Shown piece by piece: positions 30,107-40,700 of a stretch of DNA of 64,000 bases. The notes beneath the pieces were generated by a model that saw only the letters and a program-made list of their open reading frames with translations, was not told the DNA's origin and did not search any database. Source of the stretch: Symbiodinium sp. CCMP2592 (lineage: Eukaryota > Sar > Dinophyceae > Suessiales > Symbiodiniaceae). Where the stretch lies: positions 1,836,089 through 1,900,088 of the forward strand of contig CAJNDT010006135.1 in the NCBI GenBank assembly GCA_905221615.1, read 5' to 3'. The translations under genes and the position numbers were made by a program. How positions within the stretch are numbered: the stretch's first letter is position 1; the number at the start of each line of letters is the position of its first letter.

Positions 30107-33100
30107 GCCTCTGGTGAGAGGTAAGAGCCATCAGTGGGTCCATCCTTGTCAGGATTTTTGCCCTTGAGTGGGTCATATCCGATAATCTGCATGAACTCGT
30201 CTCTCGTCATCCTTTGGCCAGAATATGGGTGGACCCATTCTTTTGCCTCTGGGATGGTACTGTGGTACCCAAAGGTGAGGCGGCATACCGCACCGTGGCA
30301 TGCCCACAGTCGCTTCTTGGGACCACCATTCTTAGGCTTCATTGTTCGATGACGGTAAAAGTGGTGGACGAGAGCGATGTCTGTCGTTGGGTCACCCTTG
30401 ACTCCAATATACATCGAGGGTGCCTCAGGCTCCTTGGGAGGAGAATGGATTAGCATCCCCCTGTATTCATGTTGTCGCATGGTTGCGATCGAATACTCTG
30501 ACGCAAGTGCTCCTGCCTCGAGTACGAGGGTAATATGAGCTGAATTGTTGAAGCACATGTCAATAAGAGGGTGATAATCGAATCCCTTCTCAGGTTTGAG
30601 CTTCTTTTTGGGATTCCCTGCGGGCACCGGCGCTCGATCCATATTTCCCCAGTTGAATACCACTAGGTTTAGCGATACGCTGTCTGGGTTTGAGCCTTCA
30701 ATGTATTCTCTCTTCTCGTTAACACCGGCCATCCTATTGCGAACTATCTCGTAATGTGCGTCGAGCACCAGTTTGTCTTCGTAGCCAGTAAGAGAGAGAA
30801 AAGAAGCCGGGTGGCTTGTTCTAGAGTCCTTGATATTGATGTGACTCTTGTTAATGCTCTTGTATTCCTCCAGGGTTGGAGCCTCTGTGGAGCTGTCATA
30901 CGTATTCGGAGGATTGTTCCTAATATCATCAAGGCTGCATGGATCAACGCCTGGATGGTCCTTTTCGAACAGATTTCTTGCGTGGTCGCAATACATGTTG
31001 ATTTTCTGGACTGCCAAATCTACGTCCTCATGTGTGAGGATGGCCTCGTATAAAAACTGACGCTCTTCTGAGGTCATTCCTGCTCTCACTTTAGAGGTCT
31101 CGAGGCAATCGATTGGCAAGACGCACTCGCACATCCGTTGTTTACCCTGTGGGGTAAGTCGACAGTCTGCACATACAATCGTACCACAGGAATAGCAAAA
31201 ATAGCCTGTAGGCTGTTTGCAGAGATCGCAGAGAGGATTGTCTGGTCGAGGCAACATCCGTATCCTTTGGTTAAGGCTCATGGCTGTCCTGCGTACTCCT
31301 ACAAATCTCTCCTTGGTAGGAGGTGCAGAGGAGGAAGATGCAGACTCTCTGGGTCTGTCCCACTCCTCTTCGTCAGGAGCCTCAGAATCTTTGATCATGA
31401 GTGGACTTCGGATTTTTCGATTCCATCGACTAACCCAGATTCTCTCTTGCATTTCCTGTTGCATAGCCGGGTTAGATGATGACTTCGAGATTCGGTGCTT
31501 GCGATTTTCTTGAATTCGAGCGCTGATGCGCTCTTGTTCTCTTATGAGGTCTTCCTCATCAGCAGGCTCCTCGTATTCGAGGTTGAGCTTGCTTCTGTTG
31601 ACTCGATAATAAGTTTCCGTTTCAGGATCGAAGAGAACTAGGAATTTTTCCTTCTCCTTTTTAGGAGATTTTGGTTTCCTTGGCTCTTCGTCTGAACTCT
31701 GAACATATTCTGTTTCAGGCTTTGGTTGGTCAAGTTTGACCTTCTCAAGTTTCTCTGTGATCTCTTCCGTGGGAGATTCTTTCTTCTCCTCTGACGCTGC
31801 AGGTGCAGAGTTCGTCTTGTGAGACGGATTAACATCAACTCGGAGTTCTGAGGATGACGAAGATTTTGAGCTCTTTTCGCTCTTTTCGCTTGATGCCGAC
31901 TCAACGTCTGATTCTTCGTCACAATCCTGGTTAGGATCTGGTTCCTCAGGTTCCGTCTCTGTTCCAGAAGATTCTTCCTTGGGAGGAACTACGTTGGCAG
32001 AAGTATCCTGAACAGGTTCTGGAGGTTTGTGACCTGTCGTTATCTTAAGAACTTCAGTGGAGCTTCTGGTGCCGTCGGAGTTCCAGAGCTGTCCCATAAG
32101 ACTGTCCGGATCCTTATCTGCCTCGGCCTGACGGGCGAGCTTGGATCTCGGATGGATGTCCTTTGTAGTAGTCTCCGTTTTCGGAGGTACCTCACCTGCG
32201 GAAGCGGTTTGCTCCAGGTTTGGAGCTGTGTCAGTCTCTGTATTTGGCAGAGAGAAAGACTTCTTGTGAGAAGATCTAGCCTTGGGAGGCTCTGGAGGCA
32301 GATTTCGCTTTGACACCTTCCGAAGTGTCGATTCGATCTCTTGGCCGTAATTTGCGCACCATTTCTTCGACTCGTAAGTCGCTGACGGCATCTGTTCGGA
32401 GCAGTGGTCTGCCCACCATGGTCCGATGCTCTTGAGCTCATCGTATTGCGATGATACCCAGAGTGGTTCAGAGGGTGCGAATACGGCGCTAAGAGTACGG
32501 GCATGCACTACCTCTGGTGTAGCAAACATCCCTGCTTGCGACTGCCACATGTTTGTGACTTCGTTCACTACGTTATTTGCGTCGAATACTAGAAGCAGTG
32601 CCTTGTTGGCACGCAACATGGTCGGATTAGGATTCGCCAGGTCTAGCGTTGAAAACTGAACAGTGTCCCTGTTGGAACGACTGTTTTCGTTCACGAGAGC
32701 TTGAAGACCTGGTGATGTAACCACCTGCGATAGGAGGTTTGATGGTACCAGACCGTGCCTCAGGATTGAGGATAATGCCTGTAGGTCCGTGGCATGCATG
32801 ATGTAACAAGGGTTGTTCTGTCGAACAAAATCCTCCATGCCTACGGGTCTCGGCGCGTTAGTGGAGAGACGCTGTGCACGGGACTGCACTGGATTGCTGC
32901 CCGTTGCCATGAAGTCTGAGATGGTCATGTGTGACCTTGGCCTCTCTTCTTCAGGATCTGGTTCTTCAACTCTTGGTAGAGTTCGTCGTGAACCGTGTCC
33001 TCCCACTGCCGAGAGGAAAACTTTGGTCATGGTCAGCACATTTGCATCCGGTGGGATGGTAACGGCGGCATCTGTGGTTTCGGCCTTGCCATCCTGGTTA

Positions 33101-33867
33101 TAAACCATAGTGACCACGAACCTGGACTTAGTGTTGAGGAGGACACCAAGCGCGATCTCTTGTGGTGTATACTGTGCGAGCTCTGCATCGGCCAACTTGG
33201 ACATGTCCAGAAGATAATTGTGTTGGCCAGCAAAGAGATCTGGGCGCTGGTTCTGAAGGTGTCTTGTTGAGTGTGCTAACCACCTTCCGACTCTGTTGGT
33301 CTTGGAAAGAATGTGGAAGCACATCTCTGGTGAGAGACCTGTTACCTCTGCCAGTCTTGGCACTGAGGAGGAATAGTCATATTCTCCAGATGCATCAAGA
33401 CTCACACATTGTTTTACCTCCGGTGGGAGGCCTGTCTGAAGGTGATGTGCAAGCATCGTACAAAACTGGCGTGGATCACGAGCGTGATTACCCACGTTGT
33501 TATCCCAGTATAAAAGGGGACTGTTGTCCCATGGTCCTTGAAGGACTCCTTCGTAGAGCCTGACTCCATGTCTGGAGATTGGAGTGAGCCTTGCTCGACT
33601 CGCATGGCCACATCGTGAGATCAGTTCAGCAAGATCTCTTGGATGCGGATTGAACACCTGTTGGTGACCCATGTAAATGTATGGAGGCTCGTGATTTTTC
33701 TCACGTTTGTGAAATCGGTGTCCACCGTGTTCGGTGTGTCGACGTGATGCTTCCCGACGAGACTCGGGGTACGAGCTATCCATGTGTGGATGTCGCTCAT
33801 GGTACGCCTGTACTGCCCTGGGTAGGGCGTGTCCATCACGGCTACGGAAGTTTGATCGTGTGCTCAT
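29899..33867 (-). CDS. Accessory ORF3: Tpt1/KptA-like segment, zinc module, first half of EEP domain
   Basis: Third ORF, starting at an ATG (33865-33867) 224 bases after ORF2 stops. Residues about 350-470 hold HATDLQALSSILRHGLVPSN and LLLVFDANNV. The H-x-T...I...GL pattern recalls the ADP-ribosyltransferase-like fold of RNA 2'-phosphotransferases (Tpt1/KptA), though the usual later H-H motif is not evident. About 560-780 is E/S/K-rich and probably disordered. About 877-910 has CDLCKQ...CYSCGTIVCADC...CEC, a compact zinc-binding module. From about 1060, LNLVVFNWGNMD and LVLEAGALASEYS resemble the first EEP motifs (N and catalytic E). The last about 75 residues, after about 1245, look like out-of-frame translation, because the overlapping ORF4 frame continues the EEP fold. 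Distant copia relatives may encode the pair as one protein. Confidence 0.75.
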   Translation of the reverse strand: MSTRSNFRSRDGHALPRAVQAYHERHPHMDSSYPESRREASRRHTEHGGHRFHKREKNHEPPYIYMGHQQVFNPHPRDLAELISRCGHASRARLTPISRHGVRLYEGVLQGPWDNSPLLYWDNNVGNHARDPRQFCTMLAHHLQTGLPPEVKQCVSLDASGEYDYSSSVPRLAEVTGLSPEMCFHILSKTNRVGRWLAHSTRHLQNQRPDLFAGQHNYLLDMSKLADAELAQYTPQEIALGVLLNTKSRFVVTMVYNQDGKAETTDAAVTIPPDANVLTMTKVFLSAVGGHGSRRTLPRVEEPDPEEERPRSHMTISDFMATGSNPVQSRAQRLSTNAPRPVGMEDFVRQNNPCYIMHATDLQALSSILRHGLVPSNLLSQVVTSPGLQALVNENSRSNRDTVQFSTLDLANPNPTMLRANKALLLVFDANNVVNEVTNMWQSQAGMFATPEVVHARTLSAVFAPSEPLWVSSQYDELKSIGPWWADHCSEQMPSATYESKKWCANYGQEIESTLRKVSKRNLPPEPPKARSSHKKSFSLPNTETDTAPNLEQTASAGEVPPKTETTTKDIHPRSKLARQAEADKDPDSLMGQLWNSDGTRSSTEVLKITTGHKPPEPVQDTSANVVPPKEESSGTETEPEEPDPNQDCDEESDVESASSEKSEKSSKSSSSSELRVDVNPSHKTNSAPAASEEKKESPTEEITEKLEKVKLDQPKPETEYVQSSDEEPRKPKSPKKEKEKFLVLFDPETETYYRVNRSKLNLEYEEPADEEDLIREQERISARIQENRKHRISKSSSNPAMQQEMQERIWVSRWNRKIRSPLMIKDSEAPDEEEWDRPRESASSSSAPPTKERFVGVRRTAMSLNQRIRMLPRPDNPLCDLCKQPTGYFCYSCGTIVCADCRLTPQGKQRMCECVLPIDCLETSKVRAGMTSEERQFLYEAILTHEDVDLAVQKINMYCDHARNLFEKDHPGVDPCSLDDIRNNPPNTYDSSTEAPTLEEYKSINKSHINIKDSRTSHPASFLSLTGYEDKLVLDAHYEIVRNRMAGVNEKREYIEGSNPDSVSLNLVVFNWGNMDRAPVPAGNPKKKLKPEKGFDYHPLIDMCFNNSAHITLVLEAGALASEYSIATMRQHEYRGMLIHSPPKEPEAPSMYIGVKGDPTTDIALVHHFYRHRTMKPKNGGPKKRLWACHGAVCRLTFGYHSTIPEAKEWVHPYSGQRMTRDEFMQIIGYDPLKGKNPDKDGPTDGSYLSPEACLTLSTSTPRRFSVNGTAMSRVMSHQRKTLSHTQRSSHKKHRTILTRCGVQKGLTRSSPSRSSISTHS

Positions 33868-34091
33868 TACGGCACGATGACCAAACAGGATCAGGAATGC
33901 TTGGTTAGCTCAAAAGGCTGATTGCTGTGAGGCTCGAGGCTGAAAGCGGCTGCGGATGATACAGAACATATAGTTCTCATGAACATGTCCGATCTTGATG
34001 AAAACGCAGCCTGCAGACACAAATTTTCTTTTAGACGGAAAACAGTCTAAATAGAAAATCCAGCACATGGTTGTGCTGCCAGCAAACAAGA
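33868..34091 (-). other. Spacer between ORF2 and ORF3 with two small hairpins
   Basis: 224 bases between the ORF2 stop (TAG) and the ORF3 ATG. Two perfect 7-bp stems are close together: CAGCACA/TGTGCTG (plus 34061-34078, 4-base loop) and TTTAGAC/GTCTAAA (34030-34051, 8-base loop). They might help re-initiation or mark an RNA-processing point between the two polyproteins. I see no direct evidence for either. Confidence 0.5.
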
Positions 34092-37000
34092 CTACCACCA
34101 TGTTCCTTGGCAATAAAATAATCGGTAAATCTCTGTTGAGACATCAATTCCAAGGAAGGCTACCGCTGTAGCGGCATTCTTAAGGTTGTCTATGATCCAC
34201 CGAACAGTGAAAGCTTTATGTTGAAGAAGTTCACGGAAGGGTGGATGAATGTCTGTTTCTGGTAAATTTCCTGTTTCCAGAGCCTTGATAAGCTCATCAG
34301 GTTGCGCCGAATGCTTTGTTAATGCATCAGCTAGGCAGTACTTCGAGCTTACATGAGCTAGGTCATCTAAAGATCCAGAGTTGGATTCCTTACGAAGCAT
34401 CTGTATAAGATGGTGAGTTTCCTTCTGCTCTGGAAGGTGTGTCGTGCCTGCTGTTGTCACAAGATTGTTCGCATCTGTTCTGATATGTATAGGTACGGTC
34501 TCTGATGAGAGATCTGCCCAAAGTCCCTTGAGGAACAGGCAGGTACCAAAGCAACGCATCAGTGCGTTAAGCTCTGCCACTGTTGTGGACATTGTGGTTG
34601 TCGTAATCTTGTGAGACTCATAATCCACCAGGCTACCTCTCGAGGATGTTTCCTTAATAGAGGATTCAGAGAAATCGTTCTTCTTGGAAGAAGCAGCTGC
34701 TGCTGATTGTTTCATTCCCTTTAGCTTTGGATTTCGATCTTCAGCAAGGAAAATAACATGTGCTCTCTGAGATGATTTGTCATCATTGTTCCTGTAGGAA
34801 GCATCAGGGTAACCGAGGATTCTGAGATTTCCTTTCAGCGGCCAAAAACGCAATTCTACTTCGGTAGACTTCAAAATCCTAACAAGCTTGTTCAATTCTC
34901 GAATATCACCGATAGTAGGCTTGGCAGCCTTGCTCGCACACCGACTGAAGCGATAACAGATGTGAGCTTGAGTCCGGCTTTGTAGCCAGTTGATCTGTCC
35001 TAAAACACTTCTATAAGCAGTGTGCTGCTGTGGTGTGCATTGTTGCTCATTGTTGAGCTTCTTATCAAAAACAATTTCTTCTAGAGCTTCAACAGCTAGG
35101 TTCTGATTTACTGAGATATGTGCTGGCACTGATGCTGTAGCATCCTTCCAGACTAATCTCTGTCCTACAAACATGATATCATTCGTGTCTTCAGAACCTA
35201 CTGCAAACTCCTTTTTGATCGATTCAATCACGGCCTTACGAAAGGTGTCATCACCGGCCATGCACAGGTCATCTACATGCAAACAGACTACTCCATGTAC
35301 CTGTCTACCCTTGGCATTGTTGCCTGCTATGGGATCTAGGAGATAGTCAATCGCTGATTCCATGGTCTTTGGCTGAGACTTCTTGAGCTCAGCATCTGCT
35401 GTTGCAGACTTCTTACCATACAGAACATATGTACAGCGATCCGCACGGGTTGGCACCAGGCCATAAGACAGGAGTGCCTTATCAACGATGTTCCACCATC
35501 TTCGAGGTGCATCGTTAAGTCCATAAGCGGGTTTCTTCATCCTCGCTGCAATGTAGGAAGGATAACCTGCTTCAGGAGGAATCTGACAGATTATGTCTCT
35601 CGACTCATCATAGGCTTCACCCTGCAGGAAAGCAGTCTTTAGGTCGATGTGTGTCAGATTCCACAGCTTGTTAGCTGCTAGTTGAATCGCTAAGCGGAAA
35701 CCTGGGCGACTCGCAGCAGGACTATCAGTTTGCTGAATGTCCTTCTGTCGATCCTGGAAACCTCTCAGGACCCATCGGGCCTTGCACTTAAGGAAGTTTC
35801 CGTCCTTGTCTCTTTTTAGAGTCAGGACCCATCGACCAGTGACATAATTTCGGATGTTTCCGAGTTTCCGTGTATCGACGAGCTCAAAGACATCATTGTC
35901 TAGCCAGCTCTGATATTCTGCTGCTTTCGCTTCATCAAACTGTTTCTTCATCTCACGCTTTTCCTTGGCGGTTGCCTCCTTCCGTTGTGCCTTCTGGGTC
36001 AGATTCGCTGAGTTCCTGGGGGAACTTAGGGATAAGGCCTTGTCCTCTTCCGTGAGAAGATCGTACTCTTCACGAATGTCAGATCGGAACCTTTTGGTGG
36101 GTTTATACCGTGTTCGGTCTGACCTCACTCTTGATGTTACCTCTCTGATGTCTACGGGTCCGCCATGCATGTACCGAGGCATGGAGAAAGAACCTGTGTT
36201 ACTGCACAGTTTCTGTTCTTCTGTGAGAAGGACCCAGTCCTTCTCATCTACGACCAGGTCACCTTCCTCATCAGAGTAATACCTTGTGTTTTCTGACTCG
36301 GCATCGCTCTCCGGTTCTGGTGAACCAGAAGTGTGAGGAGGAGCGGACGGTTGTCCGGGGTCGTCTGGGACCAGTTCTTCTTCAGTGTCTTCTTCATCTT
36401 GTTGTAACGGAAGAATGGGTCCCTGTGGATGTGCCTTCGGTTTAGGTTTTGGTGTCGGCACCTGTGAAGGTGATTTCTGTTTGTGCGGCGAAACTTTCCT
36501 TTCCGATGAAGACCTTGGCGACACATCACCCCCCAGACGCCGAGGAGACGGAACGCGAGGAGGCGGATGCACGCGAGGCTTAGCCCGAGCAGGAGCCACG
36601 GGCTCATCGGAGGAAACGGCCGGTAGTCGCGGTGGAGGTATGGGAGGAGGAGGACGCGACGGCGGCGTGCCGGGAGGCATCGGCTGATCTGGTTCCGGCA
36701 TAGAGACATCGTCAGATGTGATCCGTGAGCGATTAGTGCTCATTGGTTCTGACGGGTCTGACGGCGAAACCTCTTCGTCCGACATGATTACATCCGGCGG
36801 TGTTCGCACGGACGGTGAAGTCTTGCCGCCTGTCATCTGGAATAGCACCCCCGAGAAGGTTGATGGGTGTACCTTGTTCCAGGAAACCTGGTGCGGCAAG
36901 CAACACGTCATAGTCGAATTGGGCTTCTTCTTGTTCCAAAAGACAAGAACGCCATCAGTTACACTGGTGAGTGCTTTGACTGTTCCAAATGTACCTCTGT

Positions 37001-37784
37001 ATAGAGTACACTGTTCGAAACCAGACCCTGGTAAGAGTCTTGATCTAAGGCGAGTAATGTCTGACACCAAGGCATCAAGGGACGGTGATGGTTTGGAATG
37101 ATGCAATGGTAATTCAGTTTTACTCGATAAGGAATTTACTCTAGCAACAAGTGATCTGATTTTTGGATCTTGCAGGAGTTTTGAATCCTTGAGAGGATTT
37201 GTTGTCAAAAGTGAATACTCCTGATCAAGAAGTTCCGAAAGTCCCTGGAGGCATTCATCTCCAGAGTATTCTAGTATGTCTGTGACCAAAGACAGATGAG
37301 ATGCATACGCATCTCGCTTCAGGAATCTTGCCAAACACGAGGCAAAGGTCTCACAGAATTCATAAGGATACACTTGTGCGAGTTTCGTTTTAAGACCGTA
37401 GCCTTGAATACCCTTTTCGTCTCCTGGTGGAGATGTTGGAGATTTCGTTTTGGCAGAATGCCTCTGGAGAGGAATTAAAACTTGCGGTGGCAAGTTGTGC
37501 ATAAAAATCGAGGATTTCGATTCATAGTATCCTGTTGGATCTTTCATGCCATAGGCCTGTAGGTTACAGACCTCATAGCTGATCTTATGATTAGAAAACA
37601 GGCGTTTTGCTTCTGGTGAAGACCAGAGCCTGCTGTAGTATGGGTTCTCAAGAACAAAGTAACGTCCGAGCTTCATTTGGTGGTCTGCGACCGATTCACA
37701 GAATTTTAAAACAGAAAGTCTCTTGGCAGAGCCTTTCTTCCACTGTGAGTACCAGCTAGACCACTGAGAATGGTCCGGTGACAT
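34092..37784 (-). CDS. ORF2: methyltransferase-like segment, copia reverse transcriptase, RNase H
   Basis: Second ORF, ATG at 37782-37784, overlapping ORF1 by 79 bases in the -1 frame; the frame is open from about 37815. Residues 1-60 (MSPDHSQWSSW, then QMKLGRYFVLENPYYSRLW) look like the later motifs of a cytosine-methyltransferase-type fold, with SPDH where SPPC would be expected. About 350-500 is proline-rich. The reverse transcriptase follows: ARWVLRGFQ, IDLKTAFLQGEA (about 711, first catalytic D), KPAYGLNDAPRRWW and LHVDDLCMAGDD (about 836, catalytic DD). RNase H follows: GYPDASYRNNDDKSS (about 991), TTVAELNALMRC, RTDANNLV and KYCLADALTKHS (about 1150). All key copia motifs are intact, so the enzyme could be active if ORF2 is translated. 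Confidence 0.93.
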   Translation of the reverse strand: MSPDHSQWSSWYSQWKKGSAKRLSVLKFCESVADHQMKLGRYFVLENPYYSRLWSSPEAKRLFSNHKISYEVCNLQAYGMKDPTGYYESKSSIFMHNLPPQVLIPLQRHSAKTKSPTSPPGDEKGIQGYGLKTKLAQVYPYEFCETFASCLARFLKRDAYASHLSLVTDILEYSGDECLQGLSELLDQEYSLLTTNPLKDSKLLQDPKIRSLVARVNSLSSKTELPLHHSKPSPSLDALVSDITRLRSRLLPGSGFEQCTLYRGTFGTVKALTSVTDGVLVFWNKKKPNSTMTCCLPHQVSWNKVHPSTFSGVLFQMTGGKTSPSVRTPPDVIMSDEEVSPSDPSEPMSTNRSRITSDDVSMPEPDQPMPPGTPPSRPPPPIPPPRLPAVSSDEPVAPARAKPRVHPPPRVPSPRRLGGDVSPRSSSERKVSPHKQKSPSQVPTPKPKPKAHPQGPILPLQQDEEDTEEELVPDDPGQPSAPPHTSGSPEPESDAESENTRYYSDEEGDLVVDEKDWVLLTEEQKLCSNTGSFSMPRYMHGGPVDIREVTSRVRSDRTRYKPTKRFRSDIREEYDLLTEEDKALSLSSPRNSANLTQKAQRKEATAKEKREMKKQFDEAKAAEYQSWLDNDVFELVDTRKLGNIRNYVTGRWVLTLKRDKDGNFLKCKARWVLRGFQDRQKDIQQTDSPAASRPGFRLAIQLAANKLWNLTHIDLKTAFLQGEAYDESRDIICQIPPEAGYPSYIAARMKKPAYGLNDAPRRWWNIVDKALLSYGLVPTRADRCTYVLYGKKSATADAELKKSQPKTMESAIDYLLDPIAGNNAKGRQVHGVVCLHVDDLCMAGDDTFRKAVIESIKKEFAVGSEDTNDIMFVGQRLVWKDATASVPAHISVNQNLAVEALEEIVFDKKLNNEQQCTPQQHTAYRSVLGQINWLQSRTQAHICYRFSRCASKAAKPTIGDIRELNKLVRILKSTEVELRFWPLKGNLRILGYPDASYRNNDDKSSQRAHVIFLAEDRNPKLKGMKQSAAAASSKKNDFSESSIKETSSRGSLVDYESHKITTTTMSTTVAELNALMRCFGTCLFLKGLWADLSSETVPIHIRTDANNLVTTAGTTHLPEQKETHHLIQMLRKESNSGSLDDLAHVSSKYCLADALTKHSAQPDELIKALETGNLPETDIHPPFRELLQHKAFTVRWIIDNLKNAATAVAFLGIDVSTEIYRLFYCQGTWW

Positions 37785-40700
37785 AACAATAATAGTAGGT
37801 TCTTGTTCCTTGATGATCTAAGAAGATTGGAGCGACCTTGCGGTTGCTCAAGATCTAGACCGCTACGCAAATCGACTGGCTGACCTACTCGCAGACCTGA
37901 CAGGGCAGCCTTGTGACTCATGCGGGGAGATCCGCCGTAGAGTTCTAGGAAGTCAATCTTCCCAGTGCTGGTGACCTGCCAGTGACACTCTTGATGTGGA
38001 ACCGTTAGGTCTGTCGACTGCAGGGAAGCATCGAAGGTGACCATGCAACTTGCGTGGTCAGAACCTTCTGACGTCAGAGTTTCCTCATCAGGCGCGAGAG
38101 GAATCTCCACATCAGATGTTATGTCATAATTTTTCCTCAGTTTTGAGATATTGACGCGGACGATGCGTGTTCCAAGATCCACACCTACCATGGATCCTCC
38201 GAGTTCGGAGATCACCTTTCCTTTTAGCCAAGATCCATGTTTGGACCCAGTGGATCCAATCTTAGACTTATCTTCTGACCAGTAGAAAACCTTATCTCCC
38301 AAAGAGAAAGGTCCTTGGGTCATTGACAGTCTGGCTGCAAGATCTCTACGCAGATCATCAGATTGGCGTGCCTCTTGGTAAGCCCTGTTGGCAAGCTCCT
38401 TAATGGCTCTCGCAGTGACTTCCGTATCAGTTGGATTACCTGTCAACTGATTGGGATCAGCGTTCTCTGGTGTTATAACATCTCGAGGACGCCTTCCAAA
38501 GGCCATTTCTAAAGGAGTAACTCCTCCGTAGGTAATCGAAGAGTTTCTTGCCAAACATGCTTGGCGAACGAGGTTGCCATACTTCATGGTGATTCCGTTA
38601 TACTGCGGGTCACCATCCTTCAGGATCTGAAGTATGAGCTTAATCTGATGCTTCAGCAATCTTACAGCAGCTTCGGCCCTGTTGGGCCATGGTGTTCCAG
38701 GTCCTGTTGCCACAGGCTTGATATTCTGCCGATTGTAATAAGCCTCCATTTTTGGAGTCATGAATGCTTGATCTCCAACTACAACCTTTGGGTTGATCTG
38801 AAATTTCTCAAAGTAGTCATTCATAATCGACATTGTAGTATGTTCTTCTTTATCCTGGACTACTTCGGCAGTCAACAAGTTTGTTGCTCCATCATAGAGA
38901 ATAAGAAATACTAAGCGACTATCCTTGCCGGGAATTGGAAGCTCACCGTGATCTACGAAGGTGAGATCACCGAAAGTCTCTGATCTTAAACCAGAAATCT
39001 TCGCTCTTGAAGGAGCTCTCACATGTTCCTGGCAGGCTGAACACTTTTTGACCAGTTGGTCATATAGCTCGTATATCTCCTTTGGGATCTGTAAGGCTTT
39101 TGTGCGTCGCTTGAACTGATCCGTACTCATATGACGGTGCTTAAGGTGAAGCTTATAGAGTTCTACAGGGTCCTTAAGCTTCTCATGAATCCTGCGAAGA
39201 GCAATGGGAAGAGATGGCGATGGTTCTGCGACAATCTCTTCACCTGTAGGTGAGTCTGTACCAGGAGCCGGGTATTCTCTTGACTCAAGTGGTCTTACCT
39301 CCGTCCCGTCATCAGCTCCTGGGACCTTAGACTTCTCTTCAACAGGAGGTTTAACCGCATATTTGCGGGATTTCTTCAGAAGGTTTTTAAGACCCTTTGG
39401 AGTCTTTATCTTCGCAGGTGGGACCTCAAGTCTTTCTTCTTCTGGAGGTTCATGTGGTGCAGAGGATTCTGCAGGTTTGTCCCTAGAGCCTGATGATGGT
39501 TCCGATGGTCCGGAAGGCTCAGGAGCATCACCAGATGGTTCTGGTGGATCAAGTTTCTTGGCAGATGATTCTGCCGGATCAGATGGAAGAGGCTTCTTTT
39601 TACCTGAAATCCTCTTCGGTGGTGGATCAGCTGCTCCCTCAGGTGCTTTGTCGCAACCCTTGAGGTACGTGTGAGCCCTTTTCTGTCCGGCACAGGCTGG
39701 ACAGCGACCTTCCGGTATCCTAGTATAAGGCTTATTGGCTCCTAGAGCAGTCTCCGTCGCACTGAACGACGTACCTGACTTAGGGAGATACTTCCTGGTG
39801 GAAGTGAAGCCTAGAAGGTCCAATACCAAATGGTTATTGGTACTAATCGGAAGAGGGGTTTTATACAAACCGAAAGCTTCACACGTTGCTAGGTCAGCTG
39901 TGGGACTACACTCGAGAGTCATTCTTAAATTCCTCATCTGTTCGATGGAGAACAAAATGGGAACTCTCCCCTGATCCAAAACTTCTATGGTTGTATCTCT
40001 TCTTGGAGTTGTGTTGAACCATAGAGTTACACGCTCCTTGATAAGAGCTGTTTCACTATCTGCGAAAGAGAACTTCGTGTTCGAAGGTGAAAAAGTGAAA
40101 TCAATCATGCCTGGGGCACGTTGCTTCACGGCCTTGATAAGCCTGTTCACCGCATAGCGGGAACCCATAGCCCTAGTACAACCAGAGTCAAGTATGACAA
40201 AGGTAGGGCTCTTATCAAGATTGATCCGCTCTGTGAGAGCAGATAGGACGGTGTGCTGCAACGGAAACACCGCTGTTGCAGTTTCAACACCTTGCCCCTC
40301 GGATGGTTCAAAGACCTGGGGCACGTAACTCACTGATGAGTTGAACACGGGTTCTTGGTGCGCGCTCGGATCTGTGCCTCTACCTGATGATCCTGCTTGA
40401 TTTCTTCTCTTCTTTCTCCGTGTTTTTCTTCGTGAGGCTTGTGATGCATAGTATGTATAAGACGTTTGATCGTCATAAGCGGCATAATTCCAACTGGAGT
40501 CAGTATAATAACTGTCCTCATACCATGAATCCCAGCTCGGTGCGGTGGAACTTTCATAGGCCTGTGGAGATCCAGTTTGGTCTCCTTGTAAGGAGGCAGA
40601 CTTAGCTGTATCCTTACCTTTGCCTTTTGCCTTTGTACCTTTGAAGGAGCTTCCTTTATCTCCTTTGTCCTTTCCTTTTCCTTTGCCTTTTCCACCTTTT

